This document shows positions 10,748-21,034 of a DNA stretch of 64,000 bases, piece by piece. This DNA is from Pelagophyceae sp. CCMP2097 (taxonomy: Eukaryota; Sar; Pelagophyceae). The stretch is from the NCBI GenBank assembly GCA_026770575.1, contig MU657229.1, positions 79,738-143,737 of the forward strand, written 5' to 3'. Each line of letters opens with the position of its first letter. Positions within the stretch are counted from its first letter, which is position 1. Below the pieces are notes generated by a model that was given only the letters and a program-made list of their open reading frames with translations, did no database searches and was not told where the DNA came from. Position numbers and translations under genes: made by a program.

Positions 10748-11953
10748 TTACCATCGTCGATGGGTGCTGTTGGATCGGTTGAAGCGATATTGGACGGGCC
10801 CCAGGGCGAGGAGCGCGTTGTGGATGAGCTCCGGGTAGACGTGCAGCGGCCCTTTGCCGCAGTAGTGCAGGCAGTCCTTGGCGCCGCCGCCCAGCTGCAT
10901 GCCCGTCGAAGACGGGTGCGCCTGGACGTGGCCCGCGAACGCTTCAAAGGCGGCGAGGCACGCGAGAGGCGCCGGCGACGTCGCGAACGCTAATTTGAAA
11001 GCGGCGTGGGCCATGGCGTTGATCGTGGGGATGGCGTGCCACCCGAACTTGTACTGCGTCGCCAAGTCGAGCCACGCGGCGCGCGTGTCCGCGGAAAGCG
11101 TGGCGTTGAACGCGCGGACGCCGAAACAGCCGACATGCCCTGGCGGCGCGTCGGCCAGGAGCACAGTCCAGTTGCGCTCCCGCGCCCGCTGCTCGACGCG
11201 CGCCGCCGCCGCCGCCAGGTCGCGCGCGATGGAAAGCGTCTTGGTATCTGTAGAGTCGACGACACGGCCTTCAACATAAAGGTGCTCGAGCGCGCGCACG
11301 GCCTTTGTGGCGTTTTCGACGTTAAATCGCCGCACCGCCCCGTCGAGCGCGTCGAGTTGTGTGGAGTAGGCGCTTGTGAGGCCGAGTCTTTGCGGCGTCG
11401 TAAGGTGCGCGCCGTAGCTCACGACGACAGTCGTAAACTCAACTACACCCCTCGGATGCGCTGTGTCGATGACGCCGGCAAACGTGCACTCTTTCTTCCT
11501 CGAGGCGTCGTAGCCGCGGCAGCCGTCGCAGAGCATATAAACAGCATGTGTCGGCTGCGGGTCCCAGCAGCGCGCGTAGATGGCGGGTCTTCTTGGTGGC
11601 CGGCCTCTGAAGCTGCACGCCGCCCCAACACTGACCTCGTACGCGTCGCGCATCTGCGCCGCCAGCGAGTCGCCGACGAACAAGACGCGCTCGACGGTGT
11701 GAGCGCCGCACGTCCGGCGCGCCTCGCGCGGGCTGAACGCCGCGAGGAACGGGCCCTCGGTTGGCCGCCACGAGGCGGCGCCGTTTGGCCAGTTGCACTC
11801 GCAGCCTTTCTGGTTCTGCGTCTTGGCGCAGCGCGGCCGCGGCGCCCGCCACGCGCCGGCGGACGACCACGGCACCTCGAGCTCCCAAGGCGAGCACGCG
11901 CGGCAGAGGAGCGCCAAAGCGAATAAGACGGCGGGGGATCGCATCGGCTTCAT
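10748..11953 (-). CDS. Secreted PC-esterase / SGNH-type acyl-esterase-like protein
   Basis: Single-exon gene, 401 aa, ATG at 11953. An N-terminal signal peptide (MKPMRSPAVLFALALLCRA) is followed by a Cys-rich segment. VLFVGDSLAAQM is the GDS block with the nucleophilic Ser; near the C-terminus KDCLHYCGKGPLHVYPELI gives the D-x-x-H catalytic pair. GDS plus DxxH with a following conserved helix is the pattern of the PC-esterase family (trichome-birefringence-like and CAS1 proteins), which O-acetylate or deacetylate glycans in the Golgi or outside the cell. Several N-glycosylation sites (NWT, NAT) support the secretory route. The exact substrate is unknown. Confidence 0.72.
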   Translation of the reverse strand: MKPMRSPAVLFALALLCRACSPWELEVPWSSAGAWRAPRPRCAKTQNQKGCECNWPNGAASWRPTEGPFLAAFSPREARRTCGAHTVERVLFVGDSLAAQMRDAYEVSVGAACSFRGRPPRRPAIYARCWDPQPTHAVYMLCDGCRGYDASRKKECTFAGVIDTAHPRGVVEFTTVVVSYGAHLTTPQRLGLTSAYSTQLDALDGAVRRFNVENATKAVRALEHLYVEGRVVDSTDTKTLSIARDLAAAAARVEQRARERNWTVLLADAPPGHVGCFGVRAFNATLSADTRAAWLDLATQYKFGWHAIPTINAMAHAAFKLAFATSPAPLACLAAFEAFAGHVQAHPSSTGMQLGGGAKDCLHYCGKGPLHVYPELIHNALLALGPVQYRFNRSNSTHRRW

Positions 11954-12137
11954 CGCACTGATGATTGGTTGCGTTCACAACCGAAGGGCGCGCAGCGCAG
12001 TGCAGCGTAGCGTAGCAACCGGAGTGTGGTGATCGCCGCCTATCTCCCGCAGTCCCGACGCGACGGGGAGTAGTCCCGGACAGGGTGCCGGGACGGCCTC
12101 GGACAGCCGACCCCTTTCATTGTTTCAAGTACAATTG

Positions 12138-12534
12138 CAGCGGTGGGAATTCACTGGAAATTCAAAGTAAGTGAATATTCACGCGAGGTCTCAAATGTTC
12201 GGTGGTAGTGAAGTGACGAGTGAATCGACGTTCACTACGGCTGCAAATCCTGGTGATGTGAAGTGAATCAGCTCCAAATCGCAAGGCTCGTCCGCCGAAG
12301 GCTGTATGCGCCACCAATGGCCCCAGGACGTCTGCTCAAGGGCAGTGCGACTCCTTCCGGTCCTCTGGGGACCTCAGAGCGACGGTGGCGTCGGCCGGGG
12401 TTGGTGAAGTCATTAATGAAGTCCTTCACAAATGTTCGGTGGTAGTGAAATGAAGGTGAATGTGAAGTGAATATGGTGAAGTGAATTTATTCAGTGAATA
12501 ATTCACTTCACCCTTAAATGAATTCCCACCGCTG
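12138..12534. mobile_element. Non-autonomous hAT-like MITE, 397 bp
   Basis: The element begins CAGCGGTGGGAATTCA and ends with its exact reverse complement, giving perfect 16-bp terminal inverted repeats. It is flanked on both sides by the same 8 bp, TACAATTG (12130-12137 and 12535-12542). An 8-bp target-site duplication and termini starting CAG.GGTGG are hallmarks of hAT transposons. The interior is AT-richer than the surroundings, has no transposase frame, and holds two copies of CAAATGTTCGGTGGTAGTGA (about 12194 and 12431) plus many GTGAA/TTCAC motifs that could fold into a hairpin. Confidence 0.88.
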
Positions 12535-12542
12535 TACAATTG

Positions 12543-12920
12543 ATGGCGGGCCGTCGCTGAAAGAAACGGGAAGCGCGCGCGAAGAGAAGGCGGGCAGTCA
12601 TCTAGCTGCAGTGCCGGCCGTTTGGCGAAGCCGGGGCCCTTGTCGGTGTCGCCGCCGCGCGCGAAATTGCGCAAAGCGCTCGGACCTGTCCCACGCCATG
12701 CCGCGAGAGCAGTGACCCTCGCTCTGTGCAGCGACGGTCCCCGTCCTTCCACGAGCCTCGCGCATCGCAGCCCCGCCGAGCGCCGCGCACACGTCGGCCC
12801 TCTAGCTTCCCGCAGTGCTCGCCGCCGCCGCCGACCAGTGCGCGGCGGCCCTCTACGCGGCCCTCGCCGCCGCCCGCGCCGCCGCCCGCTCGGCGGCCCA
12901 CGCGGTCGCCGCCACGCTCT
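12543..12920 (+). CDS. Possible alanine-rich coding remnant beside the MITE
   Basis: Plus-strand segments look weakly coding: RPFGEAGALVGVAAAREIA after a CTGCAG acceptor near 12610, and after CCCGCAG at about 12812 a helical alanine-rich segment (VLAAAADQCAAALYAALAA) ending TAG at 12918-12920. No start codon or complete splice chain was found. It may be the 3' end of a small gene disrupted by the insertion, or chance open frame in GC-rich DNA. Confidence 0.2.
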
Positions 12921-13302
12921 AGAAGGCGCAAAACGAACACACCTCGAGTCCTAATGATCCAACCACGACGAGCCGCGAGGCGCGCGCCCGGGCGAGGCGA
13001 CCTCATGGCCCCAACGTTTCTGCCTCTGGGACGCGAACCATTATCGGACTGAAGGACCGGCTGCCGTGTGGGTCGACCGCCCCGTCGGACGGGCATGCTC
13101 TTTGCTCTTGAAGGGTTGTGGGCCCACGACGCGACTCGGACCGGGTCAAACAGCAGAGTCGCAATGGATTCCCGCCGCAGGGCTCGATGCTGCAAGGAGT
13201 GTGGATATTGATTCAGAGGGGCTCGGCGCGCGCACGGCTTTGTCGGCGGGCCGTGCCGGCCTTTGCCGGCTCTTGTCGTCGGGCGGCGCGTCGATTTGTG
13301 CA
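12921..13302. other. Intergenic, no gene seen
   Basis: About 380 bases with only low-quality open frames on either strand; no repeat or RNA gene recognised. Confidence 0.4.
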
Positions 13303-14279
13303 TCATTTCAGGGCGAGCTGCATAGCTCTGTCCGGGTGGTCCGGGCAGTAGTAGACGAGCGTGGTGGCCTTTGGTTTGAGTTGGACGGTGAAGGCTCCGT
13401 TATTGGCCGTCATTGGCGTACAATTGTAGAGCCCCGAACGTCGAGGAAAGCCGTCGAACCGACGGCGCTGCCCACGGTGAACGGGCTCGCCGCGCCTACG
13501 CGCCTCGCAGCGTCGAGCGCGCGCGTCGACGCGTGCCATCGTCGCGCTCGGTCGGCGCTCGCGGCCCGACGCCCGACGCGCGGCCGTGCCGCTCCTCGAG
13601 CCTCGGGACGCCGGTCCGCGCGGATGCCGCGCGCGACGAAGCGGTACGTCACGCCGGGCTCAAAGACGACGCCGAGCGGGTCTGGCGTAATGTCGTAGTA
13701 CGGCGCCACGGCGCTGCCGCCAGAGACGGCAAACGTCACGACGGCCGGTTTCGACATGACCGGCAGCGGCGCGGTCATAAACGCGTGATCGGTACAGAAG
13801 AAGACGAGGCCGCTGGTGTAGTCGTCTGCCAGCGAGAACGTGAACGAGTCGCCTTTGTTGACAAGCGGCGCGCCGGAAATGTCGAGAATTTGCTGCGGCT
13901 TCTCGCGCCCGATATAAAACCTACGGGGCCGTGGACAACCGACGCATCACCGTGCCGCGGCGTGCGGACAGAGGCGCATTGGGACAGGGGCCATCGCTCG
14001 CCCTCGCAAGCGCCCCGCGGCCCGGGTCTCGACAAACGAGCCGCCGTTTCGCAGAGGCCTTTTTGGACGCCGCGCGGACGGGTGCTCTCGCAGGCCGGGG
14101 CCGGCGGTGAACTTGTACGATTTGCCGGCGACGATGTCCGTCGTCGCCGGGTCCGGAACGATGGTGTAAAAGGGCGGTTCGAGACGCCCACCCGAGACCA
14201 CAAACTCGACGCGGCTGCCACCGCCGCCGCGCTGCGCCGCCGCGCCGCAGCAGCACAGGAGCAGCAGGAGCGGAGCCAT
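13303..14279 (-). CDS. Secreted two-domain cupredoxin-type copper protein
   Basis: Exon 1 (14279-14080) starts with a signal peptide (MAPLLLLLCCCGAAAQ) and an FVVSGG...YTIVPD strand pair, ending in codons for Glu-His-Pro. Joined in phase to exon 2 (from 13920) this gives HPFYIG, the first copper ligand motif of cupredoxins. It is followed by FFCTDHAFM, the Cys-x2-His-x3-Met part of a type 1 copper site. A second domain repeats the pattern: FAVSGGSAVAPYYDITPD, GVTYRFVAR, then YYCPDHPDRAM near the stop. The second domain changes reading frame around 13440-13500 and I could not find a canonical intron that repairs it, so this allele may carry a frameshift. Likely an extracellular or lumenal electron-transfer or copper-binding protein. 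Confidence 0.6.
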
Positions 14280-14439
14280 GGCGCCGGGATGCCGAGGGAT
14301 GCACGCGGCGTAGCGAGGGGCCGTATTTCGGCTGCGGCAACCAATTTATTTTGAAATCTTTCGGGGTTAGAGAAGGGACCTCGGGTAACAGAACCGAGGG
14401 GATTCGGGCGCCGGGCGGTCGAGGGCCCGCGCCGCCGCG

Positions 14440-15305
14440 GGCTGCCGAGCTGAGGCCCGCCCCAGGCAACGCAGCCGCCGCAAGCGTCGCAGCCGCCGCA
14501 GGCGGCGCAGCCGCAGTAGGCTGCGCATCGTCGGAGCTTCCGCCGCAGGCGGCGTAGCCGCCTCAGACGGCGTAGCCGCAGTAGGCTGCGCAGCGTCGGA
14601 GCTTCCACCGCAGGCGGCGTAGCCGCCTCAGGCGGCGTAGCCACCGCACACGGCGCAGCCGCCTCCAGGCGGCGTAGCCGCGCAGGCGGCTTACCCGCCG
14701 CAGGCGGCGCAGCCACCTCAGGCGGCGTAGCCGCAGTAGGCTGCGCAGCGTCGGAGCTTACGCCGCAGGTGGCGCAGNNNNNNNNNNNNNNNNNNNNNNN
14801 NNNNNNNNNNNNNNNNNNNNNNNNNNNNNNNNNNNNNNNNNNNNNNNNNNNNNNNNNNNNNNNNNNNNNNNNNNNNNNGCAGCCGCATGCGGCGTAGCCG
14901 CCGCAAGCGGCTTATCCGCCTCAGGCGGCTACGCCGCCTACGCCGCCGTAGGCGGCGTAGCCGCCGCAGACGGCATACCCGCCGCAGGCGTCGCAGCTGC
15001 ATCGCAGCCGCCGCAGGCGTCGCAGCTGCGTCGCAGCCGCCGCAGGCTGCCCAGCGGCGGCAAAGCCGCCGCAGGCGTCGCAGCTGCGGTGCAGCCGCCG
15101 CAGGCGTCGAGCGCTCTCCGAAGAATGCCGGAGGCTCCGCCTGTCTGAAGCCTCCACCCGGAGGCCGGCGGCGGCCGGAGGTCGGCGTCCGCAGGCGGCC
15201 GGAGGACGGCGTCCGCAGGCGGCCGGAGATTGGCGTCCGCAGGCGGCCGGCCGGAGGTCGACGGATGGAAGCCGCCGGCCGGAGGCCGCCGGCCGGAGGG
15301 TTACA
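14440..15305. repeat. Low-complexity palindromic GC repeat flanking the gap
   Basis: Dozens of imperfect copies of a 9-12 bp unit around GCCGCAGGCGGC, in both orientations because the unit is nearly its own reverse complement. From about 15130 it grades into a related CGCAGGCGGCCGGAG unit with ~24-bp spacing. It opens Arg/Leu-, Ala- and Cys/Gly-rich frames in all directions that are artefacts. Confidence 0.85.
14778..14878. other. Assembly gap (run of N)
   Basis: About 100 undetermined bases inside the palindromic repeat, most likely a scaffolding gap of standard size rather than a measured length. Confidence 0.98.
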
Positions 15306-15945
15306 CGAACCCCAGGCTCCCGTAGTTCGAAGCTCATTATGATTTTGCGCCCTAGCCAAGAAGGTGCTCGGACAGGGGATGCGGTGGCGCGCCGCCATGC
15401 CTCGACTGGCAGCCCGGGGCCCTACATGGCCGGGGAGCACGACGGGAAGGCGCCGAAGTAGCAGCTCGAAGAGCCGGGTAGATCCAGCGCTCGGGTGTTT
15501 TGCCCCGAGCCGCACCACCGTCGCCGCCCCGGCAGTTCTAGGCGCCGCAGAGCTTCGTACGCACCTCCCGGGCCCAGGGGACGTCGCCGGAAGAGGCAGC
15601 GCGCCAGTCGACGCCCGTGGCCGAAGTTGCGCCCCGGAACCACCGCATCGACCGATTTTTCGGCACTTTTCGAGCGCTCACGCGCGGCGCAAGGAGCCGC
15701 GTTGCGAGATTTTGCTACCGCGCGATCCCCCGTGCCCCCCCGCGGTGGGGAAGCCCTCAAAAGCCGCCCAAAACGGCCGACCGCCCGAGCTCGGGCGCCA
15801 AACGTCTCCTGAGACCGGTTGAATGCCCAAGCCGTAGGAAGCCCGGCATCGGCTCCCTACGGGAGCCTGGGAAGTGCGCGTTCGCACGATGCGCGCGAGC
15901 CTCTGCCGCTCTGCTTTGAAAGTGCGAGGCCTTGATCACAAAAGA
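15306..15945. other. Intergenic, no gene seen
   Basis: About 640 bases between the repeat block and the MnmE stop codon. Open frames on both strands are short and lack any recognisable motif or good splice chain. Confidence 0.4.
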
Positions 15946-17981
15946 TTATTTGCCGATGCAAAAGTCACGGAAGAGCACGTCGAGGACGTTTTCGACGTCG
16001 ATGGCGCCGACGACGCGGCCGAGCTCGACGGAGGCCGTGCGCAGCTCCTCCGCGCGCAGCTCCGTCGCCAGGTCCTATCGCCGACGTTCCAAAAGCATCG
16101 CGGCGGAGGGCGGCGCACCATTTGGAGCGCGCTGTCCAGTGCCTCGAGGGCATTTTCGACGTGGTAGCGGTGCCTTGCCCGCGTGATTGCGGGCGCGTCT
16201 GACAGCAGTTGCCGTGGCGAGGCGGTATCCGAATCGCCGCCGAAGAGCCGCGCCACCGTCTCGTCGAGGTGCGAGACGACGGCGTCCAAGCCCGTCTGCT
16301 GCGTCGCGGAGACTTGAAGCCACGGGGCCGCGTTTAAAGCGGCGAAGATGTCGGCGTCGATAGGAGTCTCGCACAGTTCCCTCAAATCCTGCGCCGACGA
16401 GACCACCGTCCTGCCGACGTCGGCCTTGTTCGCGAGGACGACGAGGTGCGGCTGCGGCTCGACGCGCAGCGCTCCTTTGAGCAATTCGAGCGCGACGGTG
16501 GCCTCGCGCGCCACGGCGGCCTCGGAAGCGTCTATCACGAAAACGACGACGTGCGCCTTTTGCGCCGCCGCCTGCGTGCGCCGGATGCCCTCGGCCTCGA
16601 TGGCGCCCACGGTGCGCGCGGCGTCTTCGGCGTTTTCGCGGAGGCCGGCCGTGTCGAAGAGCAGCACGGGAAGCCCGCCCAACTTCATGGCCACCTCGAC
16701 GACGTCGCGCGTCGTGCCCGCCTCGGCGGAGACGATGGCGGCGTCGCGGCCGGCCAGAGCGTTGAGGACGGAAGACTTGCCCGCGTTCGGCGCGCCCGCG
16801 AGGACCACGCGCACCCCGTCGCGCACCTGTTTTTCACAGTCTCCCCATGGTCGGCTGCCGCGCACGCCGTCGAAGCCCCTGGTCTTCCGACGGGACACTG
16901 TCTGCGCACCGCCTCGCCTCGGACGCCGTCGCGGAGCGCGTCTCGCAGCTCGCCGCGCAGCATGCGCACGCGATCCAACACCCCCCCGTCGGCCCCCGTC
17001 AACGCGGTGGCGTCGACGTCGCCCTCGGTGTCGTCGCCAAAGTCGACGGCGGCTTCGGCCCATGCCCGGCAGCTCACGAGCTCGGCTCGCCAGCGGTCGT
17101 ACAGAGCCGCCTGTCTTCCCCCCATGACCGACAACGCCTGCCTACGCTGCTGCTGCGACTCGGCGCAGAGCAGATCCGCCAGGCCCTCGACCTCCGTCAC
17201 GCCGAGCCTATCACCGGCGGTCCGCTTTGTATGGTCGTTCAAACCCATTTTCTGCTTTGCAGAGTCGTTTATGACACATAAACATCCCCCGCTCCGAGAA
17301 ACGCACTTTCCGGCCTGGAACGCGCGGCGCGTGAACTCGCCGCGCTCGGCGGGCCGCGCCTTCCTAGGCGTTGGAAACTCGTCGCCGCCTCCAGGCGATC
17401 GGGACGCACGTGGTCGAGAGCGCGTCGAGGACGCCCTCGATGGTGGCAGCGCCGCCGTGGACGTGCAGCTCAACGATGTCCTCGCCGGTAAACGACTTTG
17501 GGCCCTCGAAGCGCAGCACCACCGCTTCATCCAGCGCCTAAAACAGGGCGCTCTGAAACGAACAGGGCTGCCGGCTCTCGGGAAACACTGACCTCGCCCG
17601 TATTGGGGCACTTGAGCGTGCGCAGGCCGGCGTAGCGCACGGGCGGCTCCTTGGAGTCGCCGAGGAGGCTTTGGAGCACGGACCGCGCCTACGACTCGCG
17701 TGGAGGAACAACTCGCGTGGATGCATCGCGCGTTGTCCGAGCCGTCGCACCTCGCCACCCGAGACGCGGATGACGGCGACGCCGGCGACGCCGCGGCCCG
17801 ACGACAGCGCGAAGATGGTGTCGCCCGCGTAGCTGCCCGCGCGGCCCGCGGCGCGGCACACGACCGCGGACGTGCGGACCGCCGCGCCCGGGCGATGGAG
17901 GCCCGACGCCGCGCGTATTGGCGCGCCGAGGCGGAGCGCGAGCCTCGTCGACAGCATGCCGGCGAGGAGCAGAAGGCGCAT
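15946..17981 (-). CDS. mnmE: MnmE/TrmE tRNA-modification GTPase, organelle-targeted
   Basis: With MnmG, this GTPase places the xm5 group on U34 of certain tRNAs. Seven exons can be chained in phase. The N-terminal formyl-THF domain reads [51 protein letters not shown] and [12 protein letters not shown]; the helical domain [18 protein letters not shown]. The inserted G domain has G1 [10 protein letters not shown]2 in [10 protein letters not shown]3 DTAG and G4 NKAD. The last exon, after a TAG acceptor, ends [11 protein letters not shown], the invariant C-terminus with the catalytic Cys. ATG at 17981 starts an Arg/Leu-rich presequence ([19 protein letters not shown]), so the protein is imported into mitochondria or plastids. 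The longest single frame (to 15936) misses the true C-terminus because it reads through the last intron. Confidence 0.93.
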
Positions 17982-18242
17982 CGATGTCTGTAGTCACGGA
18001 CTCTCTGTGGTGGTGGACTCGGACGCGACCTGCGACCCTTCTCCGAAAATAGACCTTCGCTGAATCAGAACACACGCAATTCCTTCTTCCTGTCATCCGT
18101 CCCATCGCGTTCAATGAAAAGAGCGTCAACATGTGCAGCCCAGCTTCCAATTTTATGAAAGGGTAATCACTGACTGACTGACTGACATCCATCTTCGATC
18201 GACCCGCGCGGCGAGGAGCGCAAACAACGTTATAGAGCAACG

Positions 18243-19202
18243 TTAGAGCGCGCCGTCCCAGAGCCGCGCCGTCCCGTCGCGGCTCGTCGTCGCGACGCGC
18301 TTGCCGTCAGGCGAGAACGCGCAGCTCCAGACGCAGCCGGCATGCCCTTTAAGCTTCGTCAGCAGCGCGCCCGTCTCGGCATCCCAGAGCCGCGCCGTCC
18401 TGTCAACGCTCGCCGTCGCGACGCGCGTGCCGTCGGCCGAGAACGCGCAGCTCGTGACGACGCCGGTGTGCCCCGCGAGCGTCGCCTGCAGCGCGCCCGT
18501 CTGGACGTCCCAGAGATTCACTGTCTTGTTGAGCGGCACCGCCTGGTTGTCAAACGAGGAGTTGACGCGCGTGCCGTCGGGCGAGACGGCGAAGCAGATG
18601 ACGTAAACGGGGTCCTGGATCGACGCCAGCAGCAGACCCGTCGCCATGTTCCAGAGCACCGCTTCCTCGTCGTCGCTCGACGTGACGACGCTCAGGCCGT
18701 CGGGCGAAAACGCGCAGCTCTAGACCCACTGGGTTTGCCCCTCGAGCGTCTCCTGGAGCGCGCCCGTCGCGGTGTCCCAGATGCGCGCCGTCCCGTCGCG
18801 GCTCGCCGTCGCGACGCGCGCGCCGTCGGGCGAGAACGCGCAGCTCACGACGACGCCGGTGTGGCCCTCGAGCGTGGTCTGCAGCGCGCCCGTTTCGGCG
18901 TCCCAGAGAAACGCCGTGTCGCCGCTCCTCGCCAAAATGCGCTGGCCGTCGGGCGAGAACGCGCAGCTCCAGACGCCATCGGCGCGCCCTTCGAGGATCG
19001 CCGTGCCTTTTGCGATGCGGTCCTGCCAGAGGATTTTTCGCAGTCGCACCAAAACGGCGCGGCCATCTCGGGCGACGCGCTTCGTCACGAGGAGCCCGTT
19101 AGCGGAGCCCGCCAGCCAGAGGATGGGCGTGCCCAGGTCGCTCCGGAAGAGCCAGAGGACTTGGGCGGCCCCGAGCCCAGCGCGCGGCGGCGCCTCCGCC
19201 AT
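18243..19202 (-). CDS. WD40-repeat protein interrupted by an in-frame TAG
   Basis: Translating from ATG at 19202 gives an N-terminal segment (MAEAPPRAGLGAAQVLWLF) and then six WD40 repeats of the SCAFSPDG...WD-ETGAL type down to TGALs and a stop at 18243. The frame is continuous except for one TAG at 18722-18720. The codon sits where sister repeats have Trp (GVWSCAFSPDG): TGG appears to have become TAG. No intron is needed, and both halves keep perfect repeat spacing. Six visible repeats is one short of a standard seven-bladed propeller. It is paralogous to the gene at 59474-60397, sharing a KGTAI segment just before repeat 1. It may be a recent pseudogene, an assembly error, or a read-through case. 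Confidence 0.7.
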
Positions 19203-19675
19203 CGCTGCCGGGCCGAGCCGGCTTCGACGACGCGGACCGCCCTCGTCGAACCAGGTCGGACGGAACCTGCGTCGGTCCTTGGCGCGACGCGTCAATTCCG
19301 GTGGATAAGTTTTCGGCGACTTTCCGAGTGGTTCAACTTGTACATTTTGTGCGGCCTCGGGCTTCTGTTGTGGCCACGTGCATCGCCGAGTGCGGCAGGG
19401 CCGGCCCGGCATCTGTGCAGGCGTCGCCGCTTCGCGGCTCATCGAGAGCCTCCTATAGAGCCTCGGCGCTGATCCCGGGGGTCTGGCTCGGACGGGCGCG
19501 CGACACGACGAGCGCGCGCGCGACGACGCGCGGGCTCCCGCCGGCCGTGCCGCCGGACGCCGCATCGCTCCCAGCCGGGCTCCTCGGGCTCGTCGCCGCG
19601 GCCGAGGCCGCGTGCGAGGGAGAGCTCCAGCTGAGCCCGCCGCGTCGACCAGGCCCTCCGGCTCTGGGACCCTCG
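19203..19675. other. Divergent promoter region
   Basis: About 470 bases between the WD40 gene (minus) and the PsbP-like gene (plus), head to head. Open frames across it are extensions of neighbours. No TATA-like box stands out. Confidence 0.4.
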
Positions 19676-20686
19676 ATGCGGGGCCTCGTCGTCTTTCTCG
19701 CTATTGCGGGCGCCGCGGCGCTGTCGCGGCGGCAGGCGCTGCGCGTCGCGTCCGCGGCGGGCGGCGGGGCGCTGCTCGGCCCGCGGTGCGGCGGCGCGGC
19801 GTCGTACCAGTCCGGCGTGCGCTTCGAGGGCGGCGCCGGGGGGCTTGGGAAGAGCAAGCCCGAGACTGGAGTTATAAAGGCCGTGCGTCATCCGCGTCTT
19901 GTGACGGCCCTCCTTGTGTCGAGACGTCGCGACGGCTCTCCTTACGAGGCATCGGCATCGGGGCTCCGACTCGAGCGGCATCTAGGACCGCGTCGTCGAA
20001 CGGGCGGCGAGCGAAAAGGGCCGTGTGGCGGAGCTGCTCGCGGCGTCGAGCGGTGCCCCCGTCCAAGTCGAGTACGACGTGAGCTTGCTTGCTTAAGATC
20101 CGCCCTGCCCTGGGTGGGGCTAGCCTAATATAGGGTTTCGTGACTCCCCAAAAAGACACCTTTAGACGGCTCTGCACAGGCGCCCTGGACCGTGACGGCG
20201 GACGGCCTGGGCTCGAGGGACTACTCCACGGGCGACGGTGAGTGTGCTCGCGCCCCGCCGAGGTGCGAAAGTCTCGTAGGCGCTTTCCTCGTCGTGGCGC
20301 AGCGGCCTCTTGATGGCGGCGACATCCTAAAGGCCGTCAAGGCGGCCGTGTTCTCGAGCACGGGCAAGTACGGCGCGTACGGTGCCCCTCAAGATGTAAA
20401 GCTCAAGAGCCGCTCCCTGATCAACGGCGAGGGTGAGCTCTTCGAGTTTACCTTTGTGGCCTTTACCCCTGCGATGCGCGAAGTCGAACGCCACATTCTG
20501 GTAAAAGCGGTCGTCGTCGACTCGGACGTCTTCATGCTCGTCGTCGGCGCGCTCTCTTCTCGGTGGTCCAAGGCCGAACCGTTAATCCGCAACGTCGCCC
20601 AAAGCTTCACGGCGCGGCTCTCGCCGGAAGACGCCGGCGAGATGCGAATCTTCCGCAACAAGCAGCGCCGCCGCGGCGACTCGTAA
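19676..20686 (+). CDS. PsbP-domain protein of the thylakoid lumen
   Basis: Four exons keep phase: 19676-19882, 19986-20078, 20180-20237, 20280-20686; 254 aa. The N-terminus is a hydrophobic signal (MRGLVVFLAIAGAAAL) followed by SRRQALRVAS and an Ala/Gly-rich stretch. A twin-arginine pair before a short hydrophobic run is typical of Tat-imported lumen proteins, and the leading ER-type signal fits a secondary plastid. The C-terminal half has the PsbP fold signature: ELFEFTFVAFTPAMREVERH, VVVDSDVFMLVVGALSSRW and a closing IRNVAQSF. PsbP-like proteins assist photosystem II oxygen evolution or assembly, or NDH. The last intron is only 42 nt. Confidence 0.82.
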
Positions 20687-21034
20687 ACATGCTTTTCGGG
20701 GAACGCCCGGCGACGAGGCGAGGCCCGACCCAAGCTGCCGTGAGGGAGGGCTGGCGCCCGGTCCGTCGATGAGCCCTCACTGCGCGGCCGTGTCCGCATA
20801 CACGCAGCGCATCCTCGTCGTCGGTCGGTCATCACACACGGCGTGATTTGACAGGACTGCCTCGATGGTGAATCCCCAGGGACGGATCATGTGAACACCC
20901 GTGGGTTCTTCTCCTCGCGAGGAGCGAGGGGTCCCCGCCGCGTTGCCGCATTGTGCACACGAGTCACAACAGGGTCGATTAGTAACAACAAGAGTCGATA
21001 TACAACACACTGGCTCGTCCCGGGCGGGCGGCCG
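20687..21034. other. Tail-to-tail intergenic region
   Basis: About 350 bases between two convergent 3' ends (PsbP-like and PUS10), presumably holding both polyadenylation regions. No gene, RNA or repeat recognised. Confidence 0.45.

Noticed and set aside
14440..15305. Possible CRISPR array or repeat-protein gene
   Set aside because: Units are 9-12 bp with no unique spacers, near-palindromic, and open in all frames; the setting is a eukaryotic genome.
18066..18190. Small RNA or hairpin near TGACTGACTGAC
   Set aside because: Only a four-copy tetranucleotide run; no stem or box motif.
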